NCBI RefSeq assembly: GCF_014643835.1
Contig: NZ_BMKD01000013.1
Coordinates: 1-64,000 of the forward strand
Source: Mucilaginibacter rubeus
GTDB taxonomy: Bacteria; Bacteroidota; Bacteroidia; Sphingobacteriales; Sphingobacteriaceae
DNA: 64,000 bases
Reading direction: 5' to 3'
The position numbers were made by a program, and so were the translations under genes. Positions 27,408 to 37,433 of this stretch are shown piece after piece; positions within the stretch are counted from its first letter, which is position 1, and each line of letters starts with the position of its first letter. The notes under the pieces are model-generated. The model searched no databases, was not told the DNA's origin, and saw only the letters and a program-made list of their open reading frames with translations.

Positions 27408-27492
27408 TACTCAGAGCGGGAATCGAACCCGCACTCCGTTTACGGGAACAGGATTTTAAGTCCTGCGTGTCTACCAGTTCCACCATCTGAGC
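27408..27492 (-). tRNA. tRNA-Leu (anticodon TAA)
   Basis: A full cloverleaf can be drawn: acceptor GCTCAGA pairing with TCTGAGT (with one G-T), D-arm with TGGTAGAC, anticodon stem CAGGA/TCCTG around CTTAAAA giving anticodon TAA, a long variable arm typical of Leu, and T-loop GGTTCGATTCC. CCA is not encoded. It is followed on the minus strand by the terminator at 27353-27382 and lies 53 nt from tRNA-Gly, probably in one transcript. Confidence 0.95.
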
Positions 27493-27545
27493 AGGTGTCT
27501 AACCTTTTAAAAATAAAACCCTTCTTTCAATCAGGAAGGGCTTTG

Positions 27546-27618
<73 letters not shown>

Positions 27619-27741
27619 ATTGGTATTTTCTCGCTTGAAGTAAGCTTTCGTTTAACCGGCTGCTTATCTCGTTTGCGGGAGTGCAAATATAGGTAGAATT
27701 GGATACTCTGCAAGGGAAATTTTAACTTTTTTTAAAATAGT

Positions 27742-28224
27742 TTATAACTTGCTGTTTTTCAAAATATCAGCTATCAGCTCAGCTTCGAATCCGCGGCCCA
27801 TGGCGTACTGCTGCAGCTTGTACCGGCGCTTCAGCTGGTTCTTCTCGTTTAGGGTAGCTTCTTTTTTTTGTAATAAGTGGGTCAAAGCAGTCAAATAATC
27901 GTCAGGGTCAATAATAAGGAGAGCTTTTTTGATCAATACATCGGGCACTCGTTTAAGTTTAAGCCCTTGTTTAATTTTAATACGTCCCCACACTTTTTGG
28001 TTAAATTTACTTTTAGCATAGATCCGTGCAAAGCGTTCCTCGTTAAGGAAATTGCCCTCTATCAATTGGCTTATAATGCGTTCAACAGCGTCAGGCCATA
28101 GTCCCCACTCGTAAAGTTTGTCGCGTACTTCCTGCTGGGCGCGCTCCTGGTAGGCGCAAAAGTGCTCGGCTTTTGCAAGGGCAACTTTCTCGTCGGTAAT
28201 TTTAATTGATTTGGGTTGATCCAT
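27742..28224 (-). CDS. recX: RecX-family regulatory protein
   Basis: The 160-residue all-helical protein has the three-helix repeats of RecX: AEHFCAYQERAQQEVRDKL near residues 20-38, then LIEGNFLNEERFARIYAKSKF and WGRIKIKQGLKLKRV. RecX binds RecA filaments and modulates their activity. It stands alone, divergent from murF-alr with a 60-nt gap, and transcription runs toward the tRNA pair. Confidence 0.9.
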   Translation of the reverse strand: MDQPKSIKITDEKVALAKAEHFCAYQERAQQEVRDKLYEWGLWPDAVERIISQLIEGNFLNEERFARIYAKSKFNQKVWGRIKIKQGLKLKRVPDVLIKKALLIIDPDDYLTALTHLLQKKEATLNEKNQLKRRYKLQQYAMGRGFEAELIADILKNSKL

Positions 28225-28284
28225 TTAAAAACCAAAATTCGTTAAAAATTATTCTATTTGTTTTAATATCTCCAAATTAGCAGC

Positions 28285-30747
28285 ATGCCCAATAACACGT
28301 ACACCATAAGCGCTATAAAAAAGATCATCAAGGCAGATGGCAACATCGTTGAAGAATATACGATCAGTGCGCTTTTTACCGATAGCCGCCGGATCAACAA
28401 CCCTGCCGAAGGCTTATTTTTTGCCCTGAGCGGCAGACGCAATGGCCATGAGTTTGTTGCCGAAGCTTATGCAGGCGGTGTGCGCAATTTTGTGGTAGAA
28501 CATGGCCCGGAGTTTAACCTGCCCGGCGCAAACTTTTTGATTGTGCCAGATCCGCTGGCGGCCCTGCAAATGCTGGCAGCCTATCACCGCAGCCGTTTTA
28601 AGCTGGAGGTAATTGGCATTACGGGCAGTAACGGCAAAACTATAGTTAAGGAATGGCTTTACCAGCTGCTTTCGGCCGATAAAAATATTGTACGAAACCC
28701 TAAAAGTTATAATTCGCAAATCGGTGTGCCATTGTCCGTATGGCAAATCAACGACCGAAACGAACTGGGGATTTTTGAAGCGGGCATCTCTACCATAAAT
28801 GAGATGAATAAGCTGGAAGCTATCATTAAGCCCGAAATAGGGGTACTCACCCACATAGGCCCTGCGCATGACGAGGGTTTTGAATCGCCCAGGCAAAAGC
28901 TCCTGGAAAAACTGGGGCTATTCAAAAACAGCAGGCTGCTGATCCATAATTACGATCAGTTGCTCGGTTATGAAAAAGACATCGCGGCTAAAGAGACCTT
29001 TACCTGGAGCCGTAAGTTTCGTGAAGCTGATCTGTATGTTTTCAGCGAGACGGTGATCTCCAAAAATTATTACTTCCGTGCCCGGTACCAGGGTAAAGAG
29101 ATAGAATGCCTCGTGCCTTTTACCGACCAGGCCTCGGTAGAAAATGCCATAACCTGCTGGGCTACTATGTTGGCTTTAGGCTACAGTGCTGTAGAGGCCG
29201 ACAAGCGCATAGAGCGCCTCGCGCCGGTAAGTATGCGGTTGGAGTTAAAAAACGGCGTAAACAACTGCTCTGTTATTGATGATTCATACAATTCGGATCT
29301 GCAATCGCTGGAGATAGCGCTTAACTTTTTATCGCAGCAAAATCAGCATCAAAAAAAGACGCTGATCCTGTCAGATATTTATCAATCTGGCCTGCAGCAG
29401 GATGTGCTGTACAAACAGGTGGCCGAATTGATCCGGGCCAAAAAGATTGATAAATTTGTTGGCGTAGGGGAGGCGCTGCTCGGCCATCAGCAATATTTTG
29501 ACATAGCCCAACAACATTTTTATGCAGATACAGCCACTCTGCTGCAACAGTTAAAAGCACTCAATTTTAAAGATGAAACCATCCTGATCAAAGGTTCGCG
29601 CAGTTTTGAGTTTGAGCAGGTGAGCCGCGCGTTGGCCCAAAAAGCGCATGAAACCGTAATGGAGATCAACCTGAACTCCTTACTAAACAACCTCAACTTT
29701 TATAAATCAAAGCTTAAGCCGGGTGTAAAAGTGATGGCTATGGTAAAGGCTTTTAGCTATGGCAGCGGCACTTTTGAGGTTGCCAATATGCTGCAATATA
29801 ATAAGGTTGATTATTTGGCGGTTGCCTATATTGATGAGGGGGTAGCTTTACGGCAGGCGGGGATTAACCTGCCCATCAAAGTGCTTAACCCCGAGGCTTC
29901 GGCATTTGATAAGCTCACCGAATATAAGCTTGAGCCGGTAATTTACAGTTTTGGTTTATTAGATGATTTTGTGGGCTATGCTTCGGCACAAGGCATTGCC
30001 GGTTACCCGGTACACCTTAAAATTGACACCGGTATGCATCGCCTGGGTTTTGAAAATTACGAGATAGAAACCCTGTGCGATATGCTGGAGGTCAACCGTT
30101 ACGTACGGGTGCAATCGGTATTTTCACACCTGGTAGCAAGCGAAAGTCCGGAACACGACGAGTTTACTAAAAAGCAGATCAGGCGCTTTGAAAAGGCTTT
30201 TAAGGAGATAGAGCGTACACTGGGTTATAAGGTGATCAAGCACATCTGCAATACTGCCGGCATTATCCGCTGGCCTTCGGCACACTATGATATGGTTCGA
30301 TTGGGGATAGGATTGTATGGAATCGATTCGTCGGTATCAGGGGCTGATGCGGGCTTGCAGCCTATAGCCAGTTTAAAAACCAGCGTTGCCCAGGTTAAAA
30401 AGATTGGAAAAGGAGACACAATCAGCTACGGGCGAAGCGGGAGCCTTATTAAAGACGGGAAAATAGCTACCGTTCGTATTGGCTATGCCGATGGTTACCT
30501 GCGTGCCTTTGGTAAAGGCGTGGGTAAAATGCTGGTGAAAGGCACACTTGTGCCTACAGTGGGCAACATCACAATGGATATGTGTATGCTGGATGTGAGC
30601 GGCCTTGACGTGCATGAAGGCGATGAGGTGATCATCTTTGATGAGCACCAGCGCATTGAAGAACTTGCAAAGCAGATAGGCACCATCCCTTATGAAATAT
30701 TAACCAATATTTCGCAAAGGGTAAAAAGAGTGTACTTTTACGAGTAG
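28285..30747 (+). CDS. MurF-alanine racemase fusion
   Basis: The 820-residue fusion joins UDP-MurNAc-tripeptide:D-Ala-D-Ala ligase (residues 1-450, ATP loop GITGSNGKT ending at 119) to a PLP alanine racemase (455-820, PLP lysine Lys488 in MVKAFSYG). The enzyme makes D-Ala and adds D-Ala-D-Ala to the peptidoglycan precursor. This fusion is established in Bacteroidota. ATP-binding and substrate motifs look intact in both halves. It is followed after 16 nt by a DUF502 gene. Confidence 0.95.
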   Translation: MPNNTYTISAIKKIIKADGNIVEEYTISALFTDSRRINNPAEGLFFALSGRRNGHEFVAEAYAGGVRNFVVEHGPEFNLPGANFLIVPDPLAALQMLAAYHRSRFKLEVIGITGSNGKTIVKEWLYQLLSADKNIVRNPKSYNSQIGVPLSVWQINDRNELGIFEAGISTINEMNKLEAIIKPEIGVLTHIGPAHDEGFESPRQKLLEKLGLFKNSRLLIHNYDQLLGYEKDIAAKETFTWSRKFREADLYVFSETVISKNYYFRARYQGKEIECLVPFTDQASVENAITCWATMLALGYSAVEADKRIERLAPVSMRLELKNGVNNCSVIDDSYNSDLQSLEIALNFLSQQNQHQKKTLILSDIYQSGLQQDVLYKQVAELIRAKKIDKFVGVGEALLGHQQYFDIAQQHFYADTATLLQQLKALNFKDETILIKGSRSFEFEQVSRALAQKAHETVMEINLNSLLNNLNFYKSKLKPGVKVMAMVKAFSYGSGTFEVANMLQYNKVDYLAVAYIDEGVALRQAGINLPIKVLNPEASAFDKLTEYKLEPVIYSFGLLDDFVGYASAQGIAGYPVHLKIDTGMHRLGFENYEIETLCDMLEVNRYVRVQSVFSHLVASESPEHDEFTKKQIRRFEKAFKEIERTLGYKVIKHICNTAGIIRWPSAHYDMVRLGIGLYGIDSSVSGADAGLQPIASLKTSVAQVKKIGKGDTISYGRSGSLIKDGKIATVRIGYADGYLRAFGKGVGKMLVKGTLVPTVGNITMDMCMLDVSGLDVHEGDEVIIFDEHQRIEELAKQIGTIPYEILTNISQRVKRVYFYE

Positions 30748-30763
30748 AAATCAGGGGCTTAAA

Positions 30764-31354
30764 ATGAACAGGTTAGCGCGGGCATTATTCAGGTATTTTG
30801 TAAAAGGGATGTTGGTGGTTGTACCGGTAGGCGCAGCTATTTTCCTGATGTACTGGGCGGTGGCCAGCATTGATAAAGCGCTTAACCTGAGTGATCTTTG
30901 GGTTGATAAAACCGGGAAGCACATGTATATCCCGGGCTTGGGGATCCTGAATGTGGTAGTGGTTATCATGATCATGGGGGTACTGGTTACTAATGTAATC
31001 ACCGAGCCAATTAAAGCCTGGTTTAAACGCTGGTTTGCACGTTTGCCCATCTTCGCGTTCCTGTATTCGTCAATAAAAGATTTGACAGAAGCCTTTGTTG
31101 GCGAAGAGAAAAAGTTCAACGAACCGGTACTGGTTGAAGTTAATGAGTTCGGTTTAAAAAAGATAGGTTTCCTGGTTCAGAAAGACTTGGCAAAGATTGG
31201 CTTGCCCGGCGAGGTAGCCGTATACTTCCCATATTCCTACTCGTTTGCGGGGCAGGTAATCATCATTGCTGCCGATAAGGTAAAACCGATGGATAAGAGT
31301 GCAGCCGATGTGATGAAGTTTGTGATATCTGGCGGGGTGAGTGGGTTGGATTAG
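30764..31354 (+). CDS. DUF502 membrane protein
   Basis: The 196-residue protein has two membrane helices near the N-terminus (GMLVVVPVGAAIFLMYWAVA and LNVVVVIMIMGVLVTNVI), with a conserved PGLG between them and a soluble domain ending GGVSGL. The family is widespread and its function is unknown. It follows murF-alr in the same direction. Its stop codon directly abuts an intergenic repeat. Confidence 0.88.
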   Translation: MNRLARALFRYFVKGMLVVVPVGAAIFLMYWAVASIDKALNLSDLWVDKTGKHMYIPGLGILNVVVVIMIMGVLVTNVITEPIKAWFKRWFARLPIFAFLYSSIKDLTEAFVGEEKKFNEPVLVEVNEFGLKKIGFLVQKDLAKIGLPGEVAVYFPYSYSFAGQVIIIAADKVKPMDKSAADVMKFVISGGVSGLD

Positions 31355-31446
31355 CCCAGCCCGGCCCCCTCTAAATCTCCCCCGGTAGGGGAGACTTTTT
31401 TGAATTTTCAAAGTCCTCCCTTCCGGGGAGGGTTTGGGTGGGGCTT
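31355..31446. repeat. dispersed C/G-rich inverted repeat, family A, copy 1
   Basis: The left part contains CGGCCCCCTCTAAATCTCCC and the right part CCTCCC...GGGAGGGTTTGGGTGGGGCTT in rough inverted order around an AT-rich middle. The element fills the gap between the DUF502 gene and the convergent MFS gene. The same style of sequence recurs at 42806-42898. Elements of this kind are common in Sphingobacteriaceae intergenic DNA. Confidence 0.7.
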
Positions 31447-31454
31447 GCGCGTTC

Positions 31455-32708
31455 CTATGGCAACACCTCCACCTGTTTTGAATCTGTCACCCCGGCTTTC
31501 TTAAAACTCCTTACTGCCAAAAAAACAGCTATCAGCATCAATACAGCCCCCAATATATAAGGCGCGCCCGGAAAATAGGTTGAAGTATTGCGATGGGTGA
31601 ACAAATGAAACACCGAACTCATTAACAGGGGGCCGATGATCACAGCTAAACTACTGATACTGGTCAATGAGCCCTGCAATTCGCCCTGCTCTTTAGCTGA
31701 TACCGTACTGGTAATCATACCCTGAAGTGAAGGACCCGAAATACCGCCAAGGCAATAAGGTACCATGAACACATACATCATCCAACCCTGGTTGGCAAAT
31801 GCTATGAGGCTTAAACCGATGGTATAGAATAGTAAGCCGGCTACGATATTTTTCTCCTGCCCGAATTTGGGGATCGTAAACCTGATCAAGCCGCCCTGTA
31901 TGGCTACCAGTACTATTCCAATAAAAAAGCCTAAAAAACCAATGCTTTTCAGCGACCAGTCGAATTTTTCAGTTACGTAAAACGATAATACATATTCAAC
32001 AGCTTTTTGAGCAATGTACACCAAAGAAAATGCGCCTATCAACCCGATTAGGGATTTATAGCGCGAAAGGTTGCGTAAGGAGCTAACGGGATTAGCCTTC
32101 TTCCATTCAAAACGCCTGCGGTTTTTGATATTTAATGATTCGGGTAATACAAAATAGCCATATGCCGCATTCAGGAGGGCCAGACCGGCCGCCAGCATAA
32201 AAGGGAACCGCACATTTAATGCACCCAAAAAGCTCCCGGTGCCTATGCCAATAATAAATCCAAGACCGGATGCTGCCCCAACTAAACCGAAGTTCGCTGC
32301 CCGGTTTTTACCTGTACTGATATCGGCAATGTAAGCGGTTGCTGTGGTATTACTGGCGCCCGCAAAGCCCGCTATGGCACGGCCGATAAATAACCAGGCC
32401 ACAGTAGGAGCAAAGGCCATAAAAATATAATCTATCCCAAAGCCAATAAGCGAACCTAATAATACAGGCCGGCGCCCGTACCTGTCGCTCAGGTTACCCA
32501 GTAGCGATGAAAACAGGAACTGCATGGAGGCGTACGTGAACGTTAAATAGCCATTATATTGCGCAGCGGTACTTACATCCATGTTGCCCAGCTTTTCGAG
32601 CAGCGAGGGCATTACCGGTATAATGATGCCTAAACCAAGTACATCAATAAAAAGCGTTACGAAAATAAATCCTAAGGCGGCGGTATGTTTTTTAGGTTTG
32701 GCGCTCAT
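31455..32708 (-). CDS. MFS transporter, TetA/Bcr-like drug:H+ antiporter (paralog 1)
   Basis: The 417-residue protein has 12 predicted membrane helices. Motif A GNLSDRYGRR lies at 71-80, with [19 protein letters not shown] at the start, as in TCR/Tet-type exporters. It is closely related to the product of 33220-34485 in the same orientation, so the two are tandem paralogs separated by 511 bp. The substrate is unknown, and no tetR-like regulator is adjacent. Confidence 0.9.
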   Translation of the reverse strand: MSAKPKKHTAALGFIFVTLFIDVLGLGIIIPVMPSLLEKLGNMDVSTAAQYNGYLTFTYASMQFLFSSLLGNLSDRYGRRPVLLGSLIGFGIDYIFMAFAPTVAWLFIGRAIAGFAGASNTTATAYIADISTGKNRAANFGLVGAASGLGFIIGIGTGSFLGALNVRFPFMLAAGLALLNAAYGYFVLPESLNIKNRRRFEWKKANPVSSLRNLSRYKSLIGLIGAFSLVYIAQKAVEYVLSFYVTEKFDWSLKSIGFLGFFIGIVLVAIQGGLIRFTIPKFGQEKNIVAGLLFYTIGLSLIAFANQGWMMYVFMVPYCLGGISGPSLQGMITSTVSAKEQGELQGSLTSISSLAVIIGPLLMSSVFHLFTHRNTSTYFPGAPYILGAVLMLIAVFLAVRSFKKAGVTDSKQVEVLP

Positions 32709-33219
32709 TAATAATGATAAAGGTTTAAGCTGATTAAAAGTTTTATTATGGGCTGTTTTACAGTTTGATATTTAATTTATACTTGCGCTTTTGCTATTCT
32801 TCGCTGTTGTTATCACCAACTTTGTGACCGGCAATAGTGCATTCATGATATTAAGACATGAGGATCGAAATGATTGTTTGCGACAGCACCAACAACGGCA
32901 GGTTGAGGGTGTTTATCTATCAATTTTACAATATGGGCGTTGCCTGCGGCCCGGGCTTTCCGTTACAAGTCCTCGCTTTTCCCGCGCAAGCCCAATCCAC
33001 GCTCCGGGCTTTTCACTGCAATCCCTAACGCGGCTCCCGCTCATTGTCCCCTAAAATATATTTTAAACAGCATCACGGTTTTTACAGGATTTTCCCTGAT
33101 GGCTACTTGCAATGACATGGTTTCTGTTTAATCTCCCAATAATTTCATCTTCCAAACACGTATGACAATAATACCAACAACAGCAAAGCTTTAAGCTTTG
33201 TGCATTCTGCTTTTGGCTT
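32709..33219. other. 511-bp gene-free gap between the two MFS paralogs
   Basis: No credible gene is present. The left part is AT-rich promoter-like DNA. A GC-rich repeat fills 32935-33037. The remainder shows nothing I can name. Confidence 0.6.
32935..33037. repeat. dispersed GC-rich repeat unit
   Basis: This roughly 100-bp GC-rich unit has an internal imperfect direct repeat: CCGGGCTTTCCGTTACAAG near 32951 and CCGGGCTTTTCACTGCAATC near 33004. The ends are partly inverted (GGGCGTT on the left, TAACGCGG on the right). It contrasts with the AT-rich flanks. I believe similar units occur elsewhere in Sphingobacteriaceae, but this is from memory. Confidence 0.6.
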
Positions 33220-34485
33220 TTAATGCAAGGTTGCCAGGGCATCCATATCCTTTGCTGAGGTTTTCTTCACGTTTTTGAAATTACGGATAGCAAGCAAAGC
33301 ACTTATCAACATCAGTATTGCACCTAAAATAAAGGGGGCTCCCGGAAAAAAGAAGGGCCTTTTATCATTGGTGAAATAATAAAATAAAGTGGTCATTACC
33401 CAGGGGCCAAAAATGGCGCTCAGGCTCATGAGGCTGGTTAGGCCACCCTGCAGTTCACCCTGTTCATTGGCGGGTACCTGGTTGGTCATGATGCCCTGCA
33501 ACGCCGGGCCTGCAATACCGCCAAGGGCATAAGGCACCATAAAGGCAAACATCATCCAACCCTGGGTTGCCATAGCAAACAGGATAAGGCCGATGCTATA
33601 TAGCAGTAAGCCAACCCAAATGCAACGTTCCATGCCCAGTTTGGGCAGGATCAGGCGCATCAGGCCGCCCTGTACAAGTGCTATCATCAGGCCTATAAAG
33701 GCAAGAGAATAACCAACCGTATCCTCGCCCCATTTAAATTTTTCGAAAGTAAAATAGGTCCAAACGTTTTGTACGGCCTGCCCGGCAAAATATACCAGGA
33801 ACAGCGATAGGGCCAAACCAATAACCGACGGATATTTTTTAAGCTGCAGCAATGAGCCAAGCGGGTTTGCCCTTTTGATATCGAAGGGGCGGCGATGGGC
33901 CTCATCCAGCGATTCGGGCAGGATGAAGAAACCATAAAGGGCGTTCAAAAAGGCTAAACCTGCGGCAGCGAAAAAGGGATATTGAACATCCATTTTACCT
34001 AACACACCGCCAATTGCCGGGCCAATGATAAAGCCGAGACCAAAGGCAACGCCAATCATACCAAAGTTTTGGGCGCGCCTTTCGGGAGTACTCACATCAG
34101 CTATATAGGCCGATGCTGTGGTGAAGCTGGCGCCGGTAATGCCTGCAATTGCCCGGCCTAAAAATAGCCACCATATGGATGGTGCAAAGGCAAGGAACAA
34201 ATAATCAATGCCAAAACCCAGTAAGGAACAAAGCAAAACCGGGCGGCGGCCATACTTATCACTCAGGTTGCCTATCATTGGCGAAAAAAGGAACTGCATT
34301 ACCGAATAGGCCAGCGTTAAAAAGCCGGCATACAAAGAAGCTTCGCTCAACCCGGCGTGGATCAATTTTTCAATCAGTTTGGGCAGTACAGGTATGATGA
34401 TCCCTAAGCCTACCACATCAATCAGTAAAGTAACAAATATAAAGCCTAAAGCTCCCTGGGGTTTATTCTTGGCGGACTTATCCAT
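33220..34485 (-). CDS. MFS transporter, TetA/Bcr-like drug:H+ antiporter (paralog 2)
   Basis: The 421-residue, 12-helix exporter has motif [11 protein letters not shown] at 72-81 and the opening [19 protein letters not shown]. It is nearly colinear with paralog 1, including the pattern PYxLGGIxGPxLQGxMT. Its start lies 11 nt from a perfect palindrome at 34497-34516 in the divergent promoter region shared with the thioredoxin-like gene. It is probably a drug or metabolite exporter. Confidence 0.9.
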   Translation of the reverse strand: MDKSAKNKPQGALGFIFVTLLIDVVGLGIIIPVLPKLIEKLIHAGLSEASLYAGFLTLAYSVMQFLFSPMIGNLSDKYGRRPVLLCSLLGFGIDYLFLAFAPSIWWLFLGRAIAGITGASFTTASAYIADVSTPERRAQNFGMIGVAFGLGFIIGPAIGGVLGKMDVQYPFFAAAGLAFLNALYGFFILPESLDEAHRRPFDIKRANPLGSLLQLKKYPSVIGLALSLFLVYFAGQAVQNVWTYFTFEKFKWGEDTVGYSLAFIGLMIALVQGGLMRLILPKLGMERCIWVGLLLYSIGLILFAMATQGWMMFAFMVPYALGGIAGPALQGIMTNQVPANEQGELQGGLTSLMSLSAIFGPWVMTTLFYYFTNDKRPFFFPGAPFILGAILMLISALLAIRNFKNVKKTSAKDMDALATLH

Positions 34486-34496
34486 GGCGCAAAATA

Positions 34497-34516
34497 AATT
34501 ATTAACGTTAATAATT
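34497..34516. promoter_or_regulatory. 20-nt perfect palindrome in a divergent promoter region
   Basis: AATTATTAACGTTAATAATT is a perfect inverted repeat that lies 11 nt before the MFS start codon (minus strand) and 62 nt before the thioredoxin-like gene. The position fits an operator for a dimeric repressor controlling the exporter. The high AT content means a chance origin is possible. Confidence 0.5.
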
Positions 34517-34578
34517 GTTAAAATAATTGTATTTATAATAATTTGTATTTAACTTGAACTATATAATTAGTTAAACCT

Positions 34579-36534
34579 ATGAAACCACACAAATCAATGC
34601 TACTGTTGCCGGCGCTGCTGGCTGTGCAAAGTTTTTTTGCACAAAGTAGCCATCTTACATTATCTGATAGTTATCCATCGGCAACTGAAAAAGTTAAAAT
34701 TACATATGACCCGGAGGGTACGCCTGTTGCCGGTAAAAAGGATATCAGCGCAGAGGTATATTACATTGATGGGAAAGATAACCCGGCAGCCGACATCGAA
34801 CTAAAACCTAATGGCTCTTTACTTTCCGGCGATTTCACTATTCCTGCCACAGCGAAAGCTTTTTTTGTAAAGATTTTTAGTAACGGTGATATTGATAATA
34901 ATAACGACAAAGGGTACATATACTTAGTTTATAAAGATAAAAAACCTGTTCAGGGTGCTTATGAAGCAAAAGCTTACATATTGGCCAGTGGGGTTGGCAG
35001 TAATTTTGCCAAAATAAAGATAGACTCCGAAGAAGGCCTGACTTTATATAAAAAAGAATATGATGCCTACCCGCAGGCCGAAAAACCATATCAGTTTAAT
35101 TACTACTATATATTGGCCAAGAAAAAAGATCCGGCTACTTCTGCCTTGTTAGAAGCCAAAGTTAAAGCGCTTGAAAAAAGCGCGGTAGAAAAAGATCTGA
35201 TCCTGGCCGCTAACATACTGAACTGGCGTAACAAAAAAAACTCTGCCGATTCATTGGGAGAGATCATCAAAGCTAAGTACCCTAACGGCGAATCCGTAAA
35301 AAACGAGGCGGAGTTTGCCATGATGCGCGAGAAGGACGTACACAAAAAAGATTCGCTTTATAAAGCATATATAGCCAAATTCCCGGCTATGGCTACTGAT
35401 AAAGGTTCTCGAATAGATTATATACGAGGGCAGCTGGCTACCGGCTTTTTGACTGATGGTAATACTGCTGCTTTTAATGCTTATGCAGCACAAGTTCAAA
35501 ACAAATCAAGCATTGCAAACAGCTATAACAACATAGCTTATGGCTGGGCTCAACAAGATGAGCGACTTGATGAGGCTGAAAAGCTATCAAAACAATCATT
35601 GGACATCGTTACTGAAAAAATGAAGCATCCCGAGGCTTCGCCGTTTATGTCGGTAAAGAGCATGCAAAAGCAAAACAAGGATGTATACAACATGTATGCT
35701 GATAGTTACGCGTTCATTTTATATAAAGAGAAAAAATATGATGAGGCCCTTAAATATCAAAAAGAGGTTTATACAGACAACAAGGATAACGACCCTATTA
35801 CCAACGAGCATTACGTACTCATTTTAAATGCCCTTGGCAAATATGCTGAATCAAAAGACGTGATTGAAGGCGCATTTAAGGCAGCTAAAGTTTCCCCGGC
35901 TTTAACAACCGAGTTAAAAAAAGCCTATGTGGGCTTAAAAGGCAATGAAGCAGGTTATGATCAATACCTGGCCGGTTTATCGGCTATTGCAAAAAACAAA
36001 AAGAAAGAGGAGGTGGCTAAACAAATGATCAACGAGCCTGCTGCCAAATTTGCCCTTAAAGATTTTGCGGGAAAAACCGTTTCGCTGGCTGACTTAAAAG
36101 GCAAAATTGTCATAGTTGATTTTTGGGCTACCTGGTGCGGCCCTTGTAAAGCATCTTTTCCGGGAATGCAAATGGCTGTAAATAAATATAAGGATGATGA
36201 GGATGTGAAATTCCTGTTTATTGATACCTGGGAAAACGGCGATAATTATATTGATGGCGTAAAAAAATTCATTGCCGATAATAATTACACTTTTAACGTG
36301 CTGGTAGATGAAAAAGGCAGCGATGGCAGGCAATCAAAAGTGGTTTCACAATTTGGAGTAACCGGTATTCCAACCAAGTTCATCATCGATAAAAATGGCA
36401 ATGTCCGCTTTAAGGTTGTGGGGTTTGATGGCTCGGCTGATGGGCTGGTAGATGAAGTGAGCACAATGATTGACATGGCAAAAGCGCCGGTTGCCGCGGA
36501 GGTTGCTGCTACGCCAAAACAAAACATGAAATAG
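34579..36534 (+). CDS. exported TlpA/ResA-like thioredoxin protein with helical N-terminal region
   Basis: The 651-residue protein has an N-terminal signal peptide (LLLPALLAVQSFFAQSS), a beta-rich N-terminal domain, then a long TPR-like helical region. A C-terminal thioredoxin-fold domain has FWATWCGPCK, with redox cysteines Cys520 and Cys523, and the cis-Pro region GIPTKFII. It probably acts in the periplasm on disulfides. A terminator at 36569-36592 follows. Confidence 0.88.
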   Translation: MKPHKSMLLLPALLAVQSFFAQSSHLTLSDSYPSATEKVKITYDPEGTPVAGKKDISAEVYYIDGKDNPAADIELKPNGSLLSGDFTIPATAKAFFVKIFSNGDIDNNNDKGYIYLVYKDKKPVQGAYEAKAYILASGVGSNFAKIKIDSEEGLTLYKKEYDAYPQAEKPYQFNYYYILAKKKDPATSALLEAKVKALEKSAVEKDLILAANILNWRNKKNSADSLGEIIKAKYPNGESVKNEAEFAMMREKDVHKKDSLYKAYIAKFPAMATDKGSRIDYIRGQLATGFLTDGNTAAFNAYAAQVQNKSSIANSYNNIAYGWAQQDERLDEAEKLSKQSLDIVTEKMKHPEASPFMSVKSMQKQNKDVYNMYADSYAFILYKEKKYDEALKYQKEVYTDNKDNDPITNEHYVLILNALGKYAESKDVIEGAFKAAKVSPALTTELKKAYVGLKGNEAGYDQYLAGLSAIAKNKKKEEVAKQMINEPAAKFALKDFAGKTVSLADLKGKIVIVDFWATWCGPCKASFPGMQMAVNKYKDDEDVKFLFIDTWENGDNYIDGVKKFIADNNYTFNVLVDEKGSDGRQSKVVSQFGVTGIPTKFIIDKNGNVRFKVVGFDGSADGLVDEVSTMIDMAKAPVAAEVAATPKQNMK

Positions 36535-36568
36535 CTGATTGCAAACCTAAAACTATATCAAAACAAAA

Positions 36569-36592
36569 ATGCCGCCCTGTTGGAGCGGCATT
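36569..36592. terminator. bidirectional terminator
   Basis: AATGCCGC and GCGGCATT form a perfect 8-bp stem around a 8-nt loop, with A-run before and T-run after. It lies between convergent genes (thioredoxin-like on plus, LOG protein on minus) and can end both transcripts. Confidence 0.85.
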
Positions 36593-36609
36593 TTTTATTG
36601 TATTGCCTG

Positions 36610-37317
36610 TTAAAAGTTTGGCTTAAGCACGTATTTGTTATAGAAACGGGTGATGTGCTCAACAGCCTCTTCGGCGGTATCAACCACGCGGTAAAGGTTC
36701 AGGTCGTCGGGATTGATATTGTGCTGGTCGTTCAGCATTTTTTCTTCAACCCATTTAAACAGGCCTTTCCAGTATTCAACTCCAACAAAAATGATTGGGA
36801 AACGGGCAATTTTACCGGTTTGGATAAGTGTAATGGCTTCAAACGATTCATCCATAGTGCCAAAGCCGCCGGGCAAAATGATAAAACCCTGCGAATATTT
36901 CATAAACATAACCTTACGGATAAAGAAGTAATCAAACTCCATGATTTTATCCCTGTCGATATATTTATTGTGGAATTGTTCAAAAGGCAGTTCAATGTTG
37001 AGGCCAACCGATTTACCGCCGTTTTCATAAGCCCCTTTGTTGGCCGCTTCCATAATGCCTGGTCCGCCGCCTGATATTACACCATAACCATGCTCGGTAA
37101 GCAGGCGTGCTGTTTCTTCGGCCAGTTTGTAGTACTTGTTATCGTTATGTGTACGTGCCGACCCGAAGATGGATACGCATGGGCCAATTTTGGCCAGTTT
37201 TTCAAAGCCGTCAACAAATTCGGCCATTATTTTAAAGATCTGCCAGGAGTCGGTAACCTTAATTTCCTGCCAGTTTTTGTTCTCGAATGCTTGTCTTATT
37301 TTATCTTCTCCTGTCAT
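36610..37317 (-). CDS. LOG-family protein (cytokinin riboside 5'-monophosphate phosphoribohydrolase-like)
   Basis: The 235-residue Rossmann-fold protein has SGGGPGIMEAAN at 82-93 and PGGFGTMDE at 149-157. These two motifs define LOG-type nucleotide 5'-monophosphate nucleosidases, formerly annotated as lysine decarboxylase-like. The reaction releases a base from a nucleoside monophosphate. It is convergent with the thioredoxin-like gene. Upstream lies an AGTCCGAA-type repeat arm. Confidence 0.9.
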   Translation of the reverse strand: MTGEDKIRQAFENKNWQEIKVTDSWQIFKIMAEFVDGFEKLAKIGPCVSIFGSARTHNDNKYYKLAEETARLLTEHGYGVISGGGPGIMEAANKGAYENGGKSVGLNIELPFEQFHNKYIDRDKIMEFDYFFIRKVMFMKYSQGFIILPGGFGTMDESFEAITLIQTGKIARFPIIFVGVEYWKGLFKWVEEKMLNDQHNINPDDLNLYRVVDTAEEAVEHITRFYNKYVLKPNF

Positions 37318-37326
37318 AGCTTTTTT

Positions 37327-37367
37327 AGTCCGTAAGTCCGGGAAGTCCGCTGTCTGTAAGTCCGGAT
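37327..37367. repeat. AGTCCGnA 8-mer tandem array, forward arm
   Basis: The word AGTCCGnA recurs roughly every 8 nt (with an 8- to 15-nt spread). The inverse word array lies at 37434-37520. The AT-rich core between them is about 66 bp. Together they form a large imperfect inverted repeat between the LOG gene start and the symporter gene end. Confidence 0.8.
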
Positions 37368-37433
37368 GTTTTTGTTTTAATTAATGCAAAGTACAAAGAA
37401 AATGAATTTCGAATAGGTAATTGTTAAGTTTTT

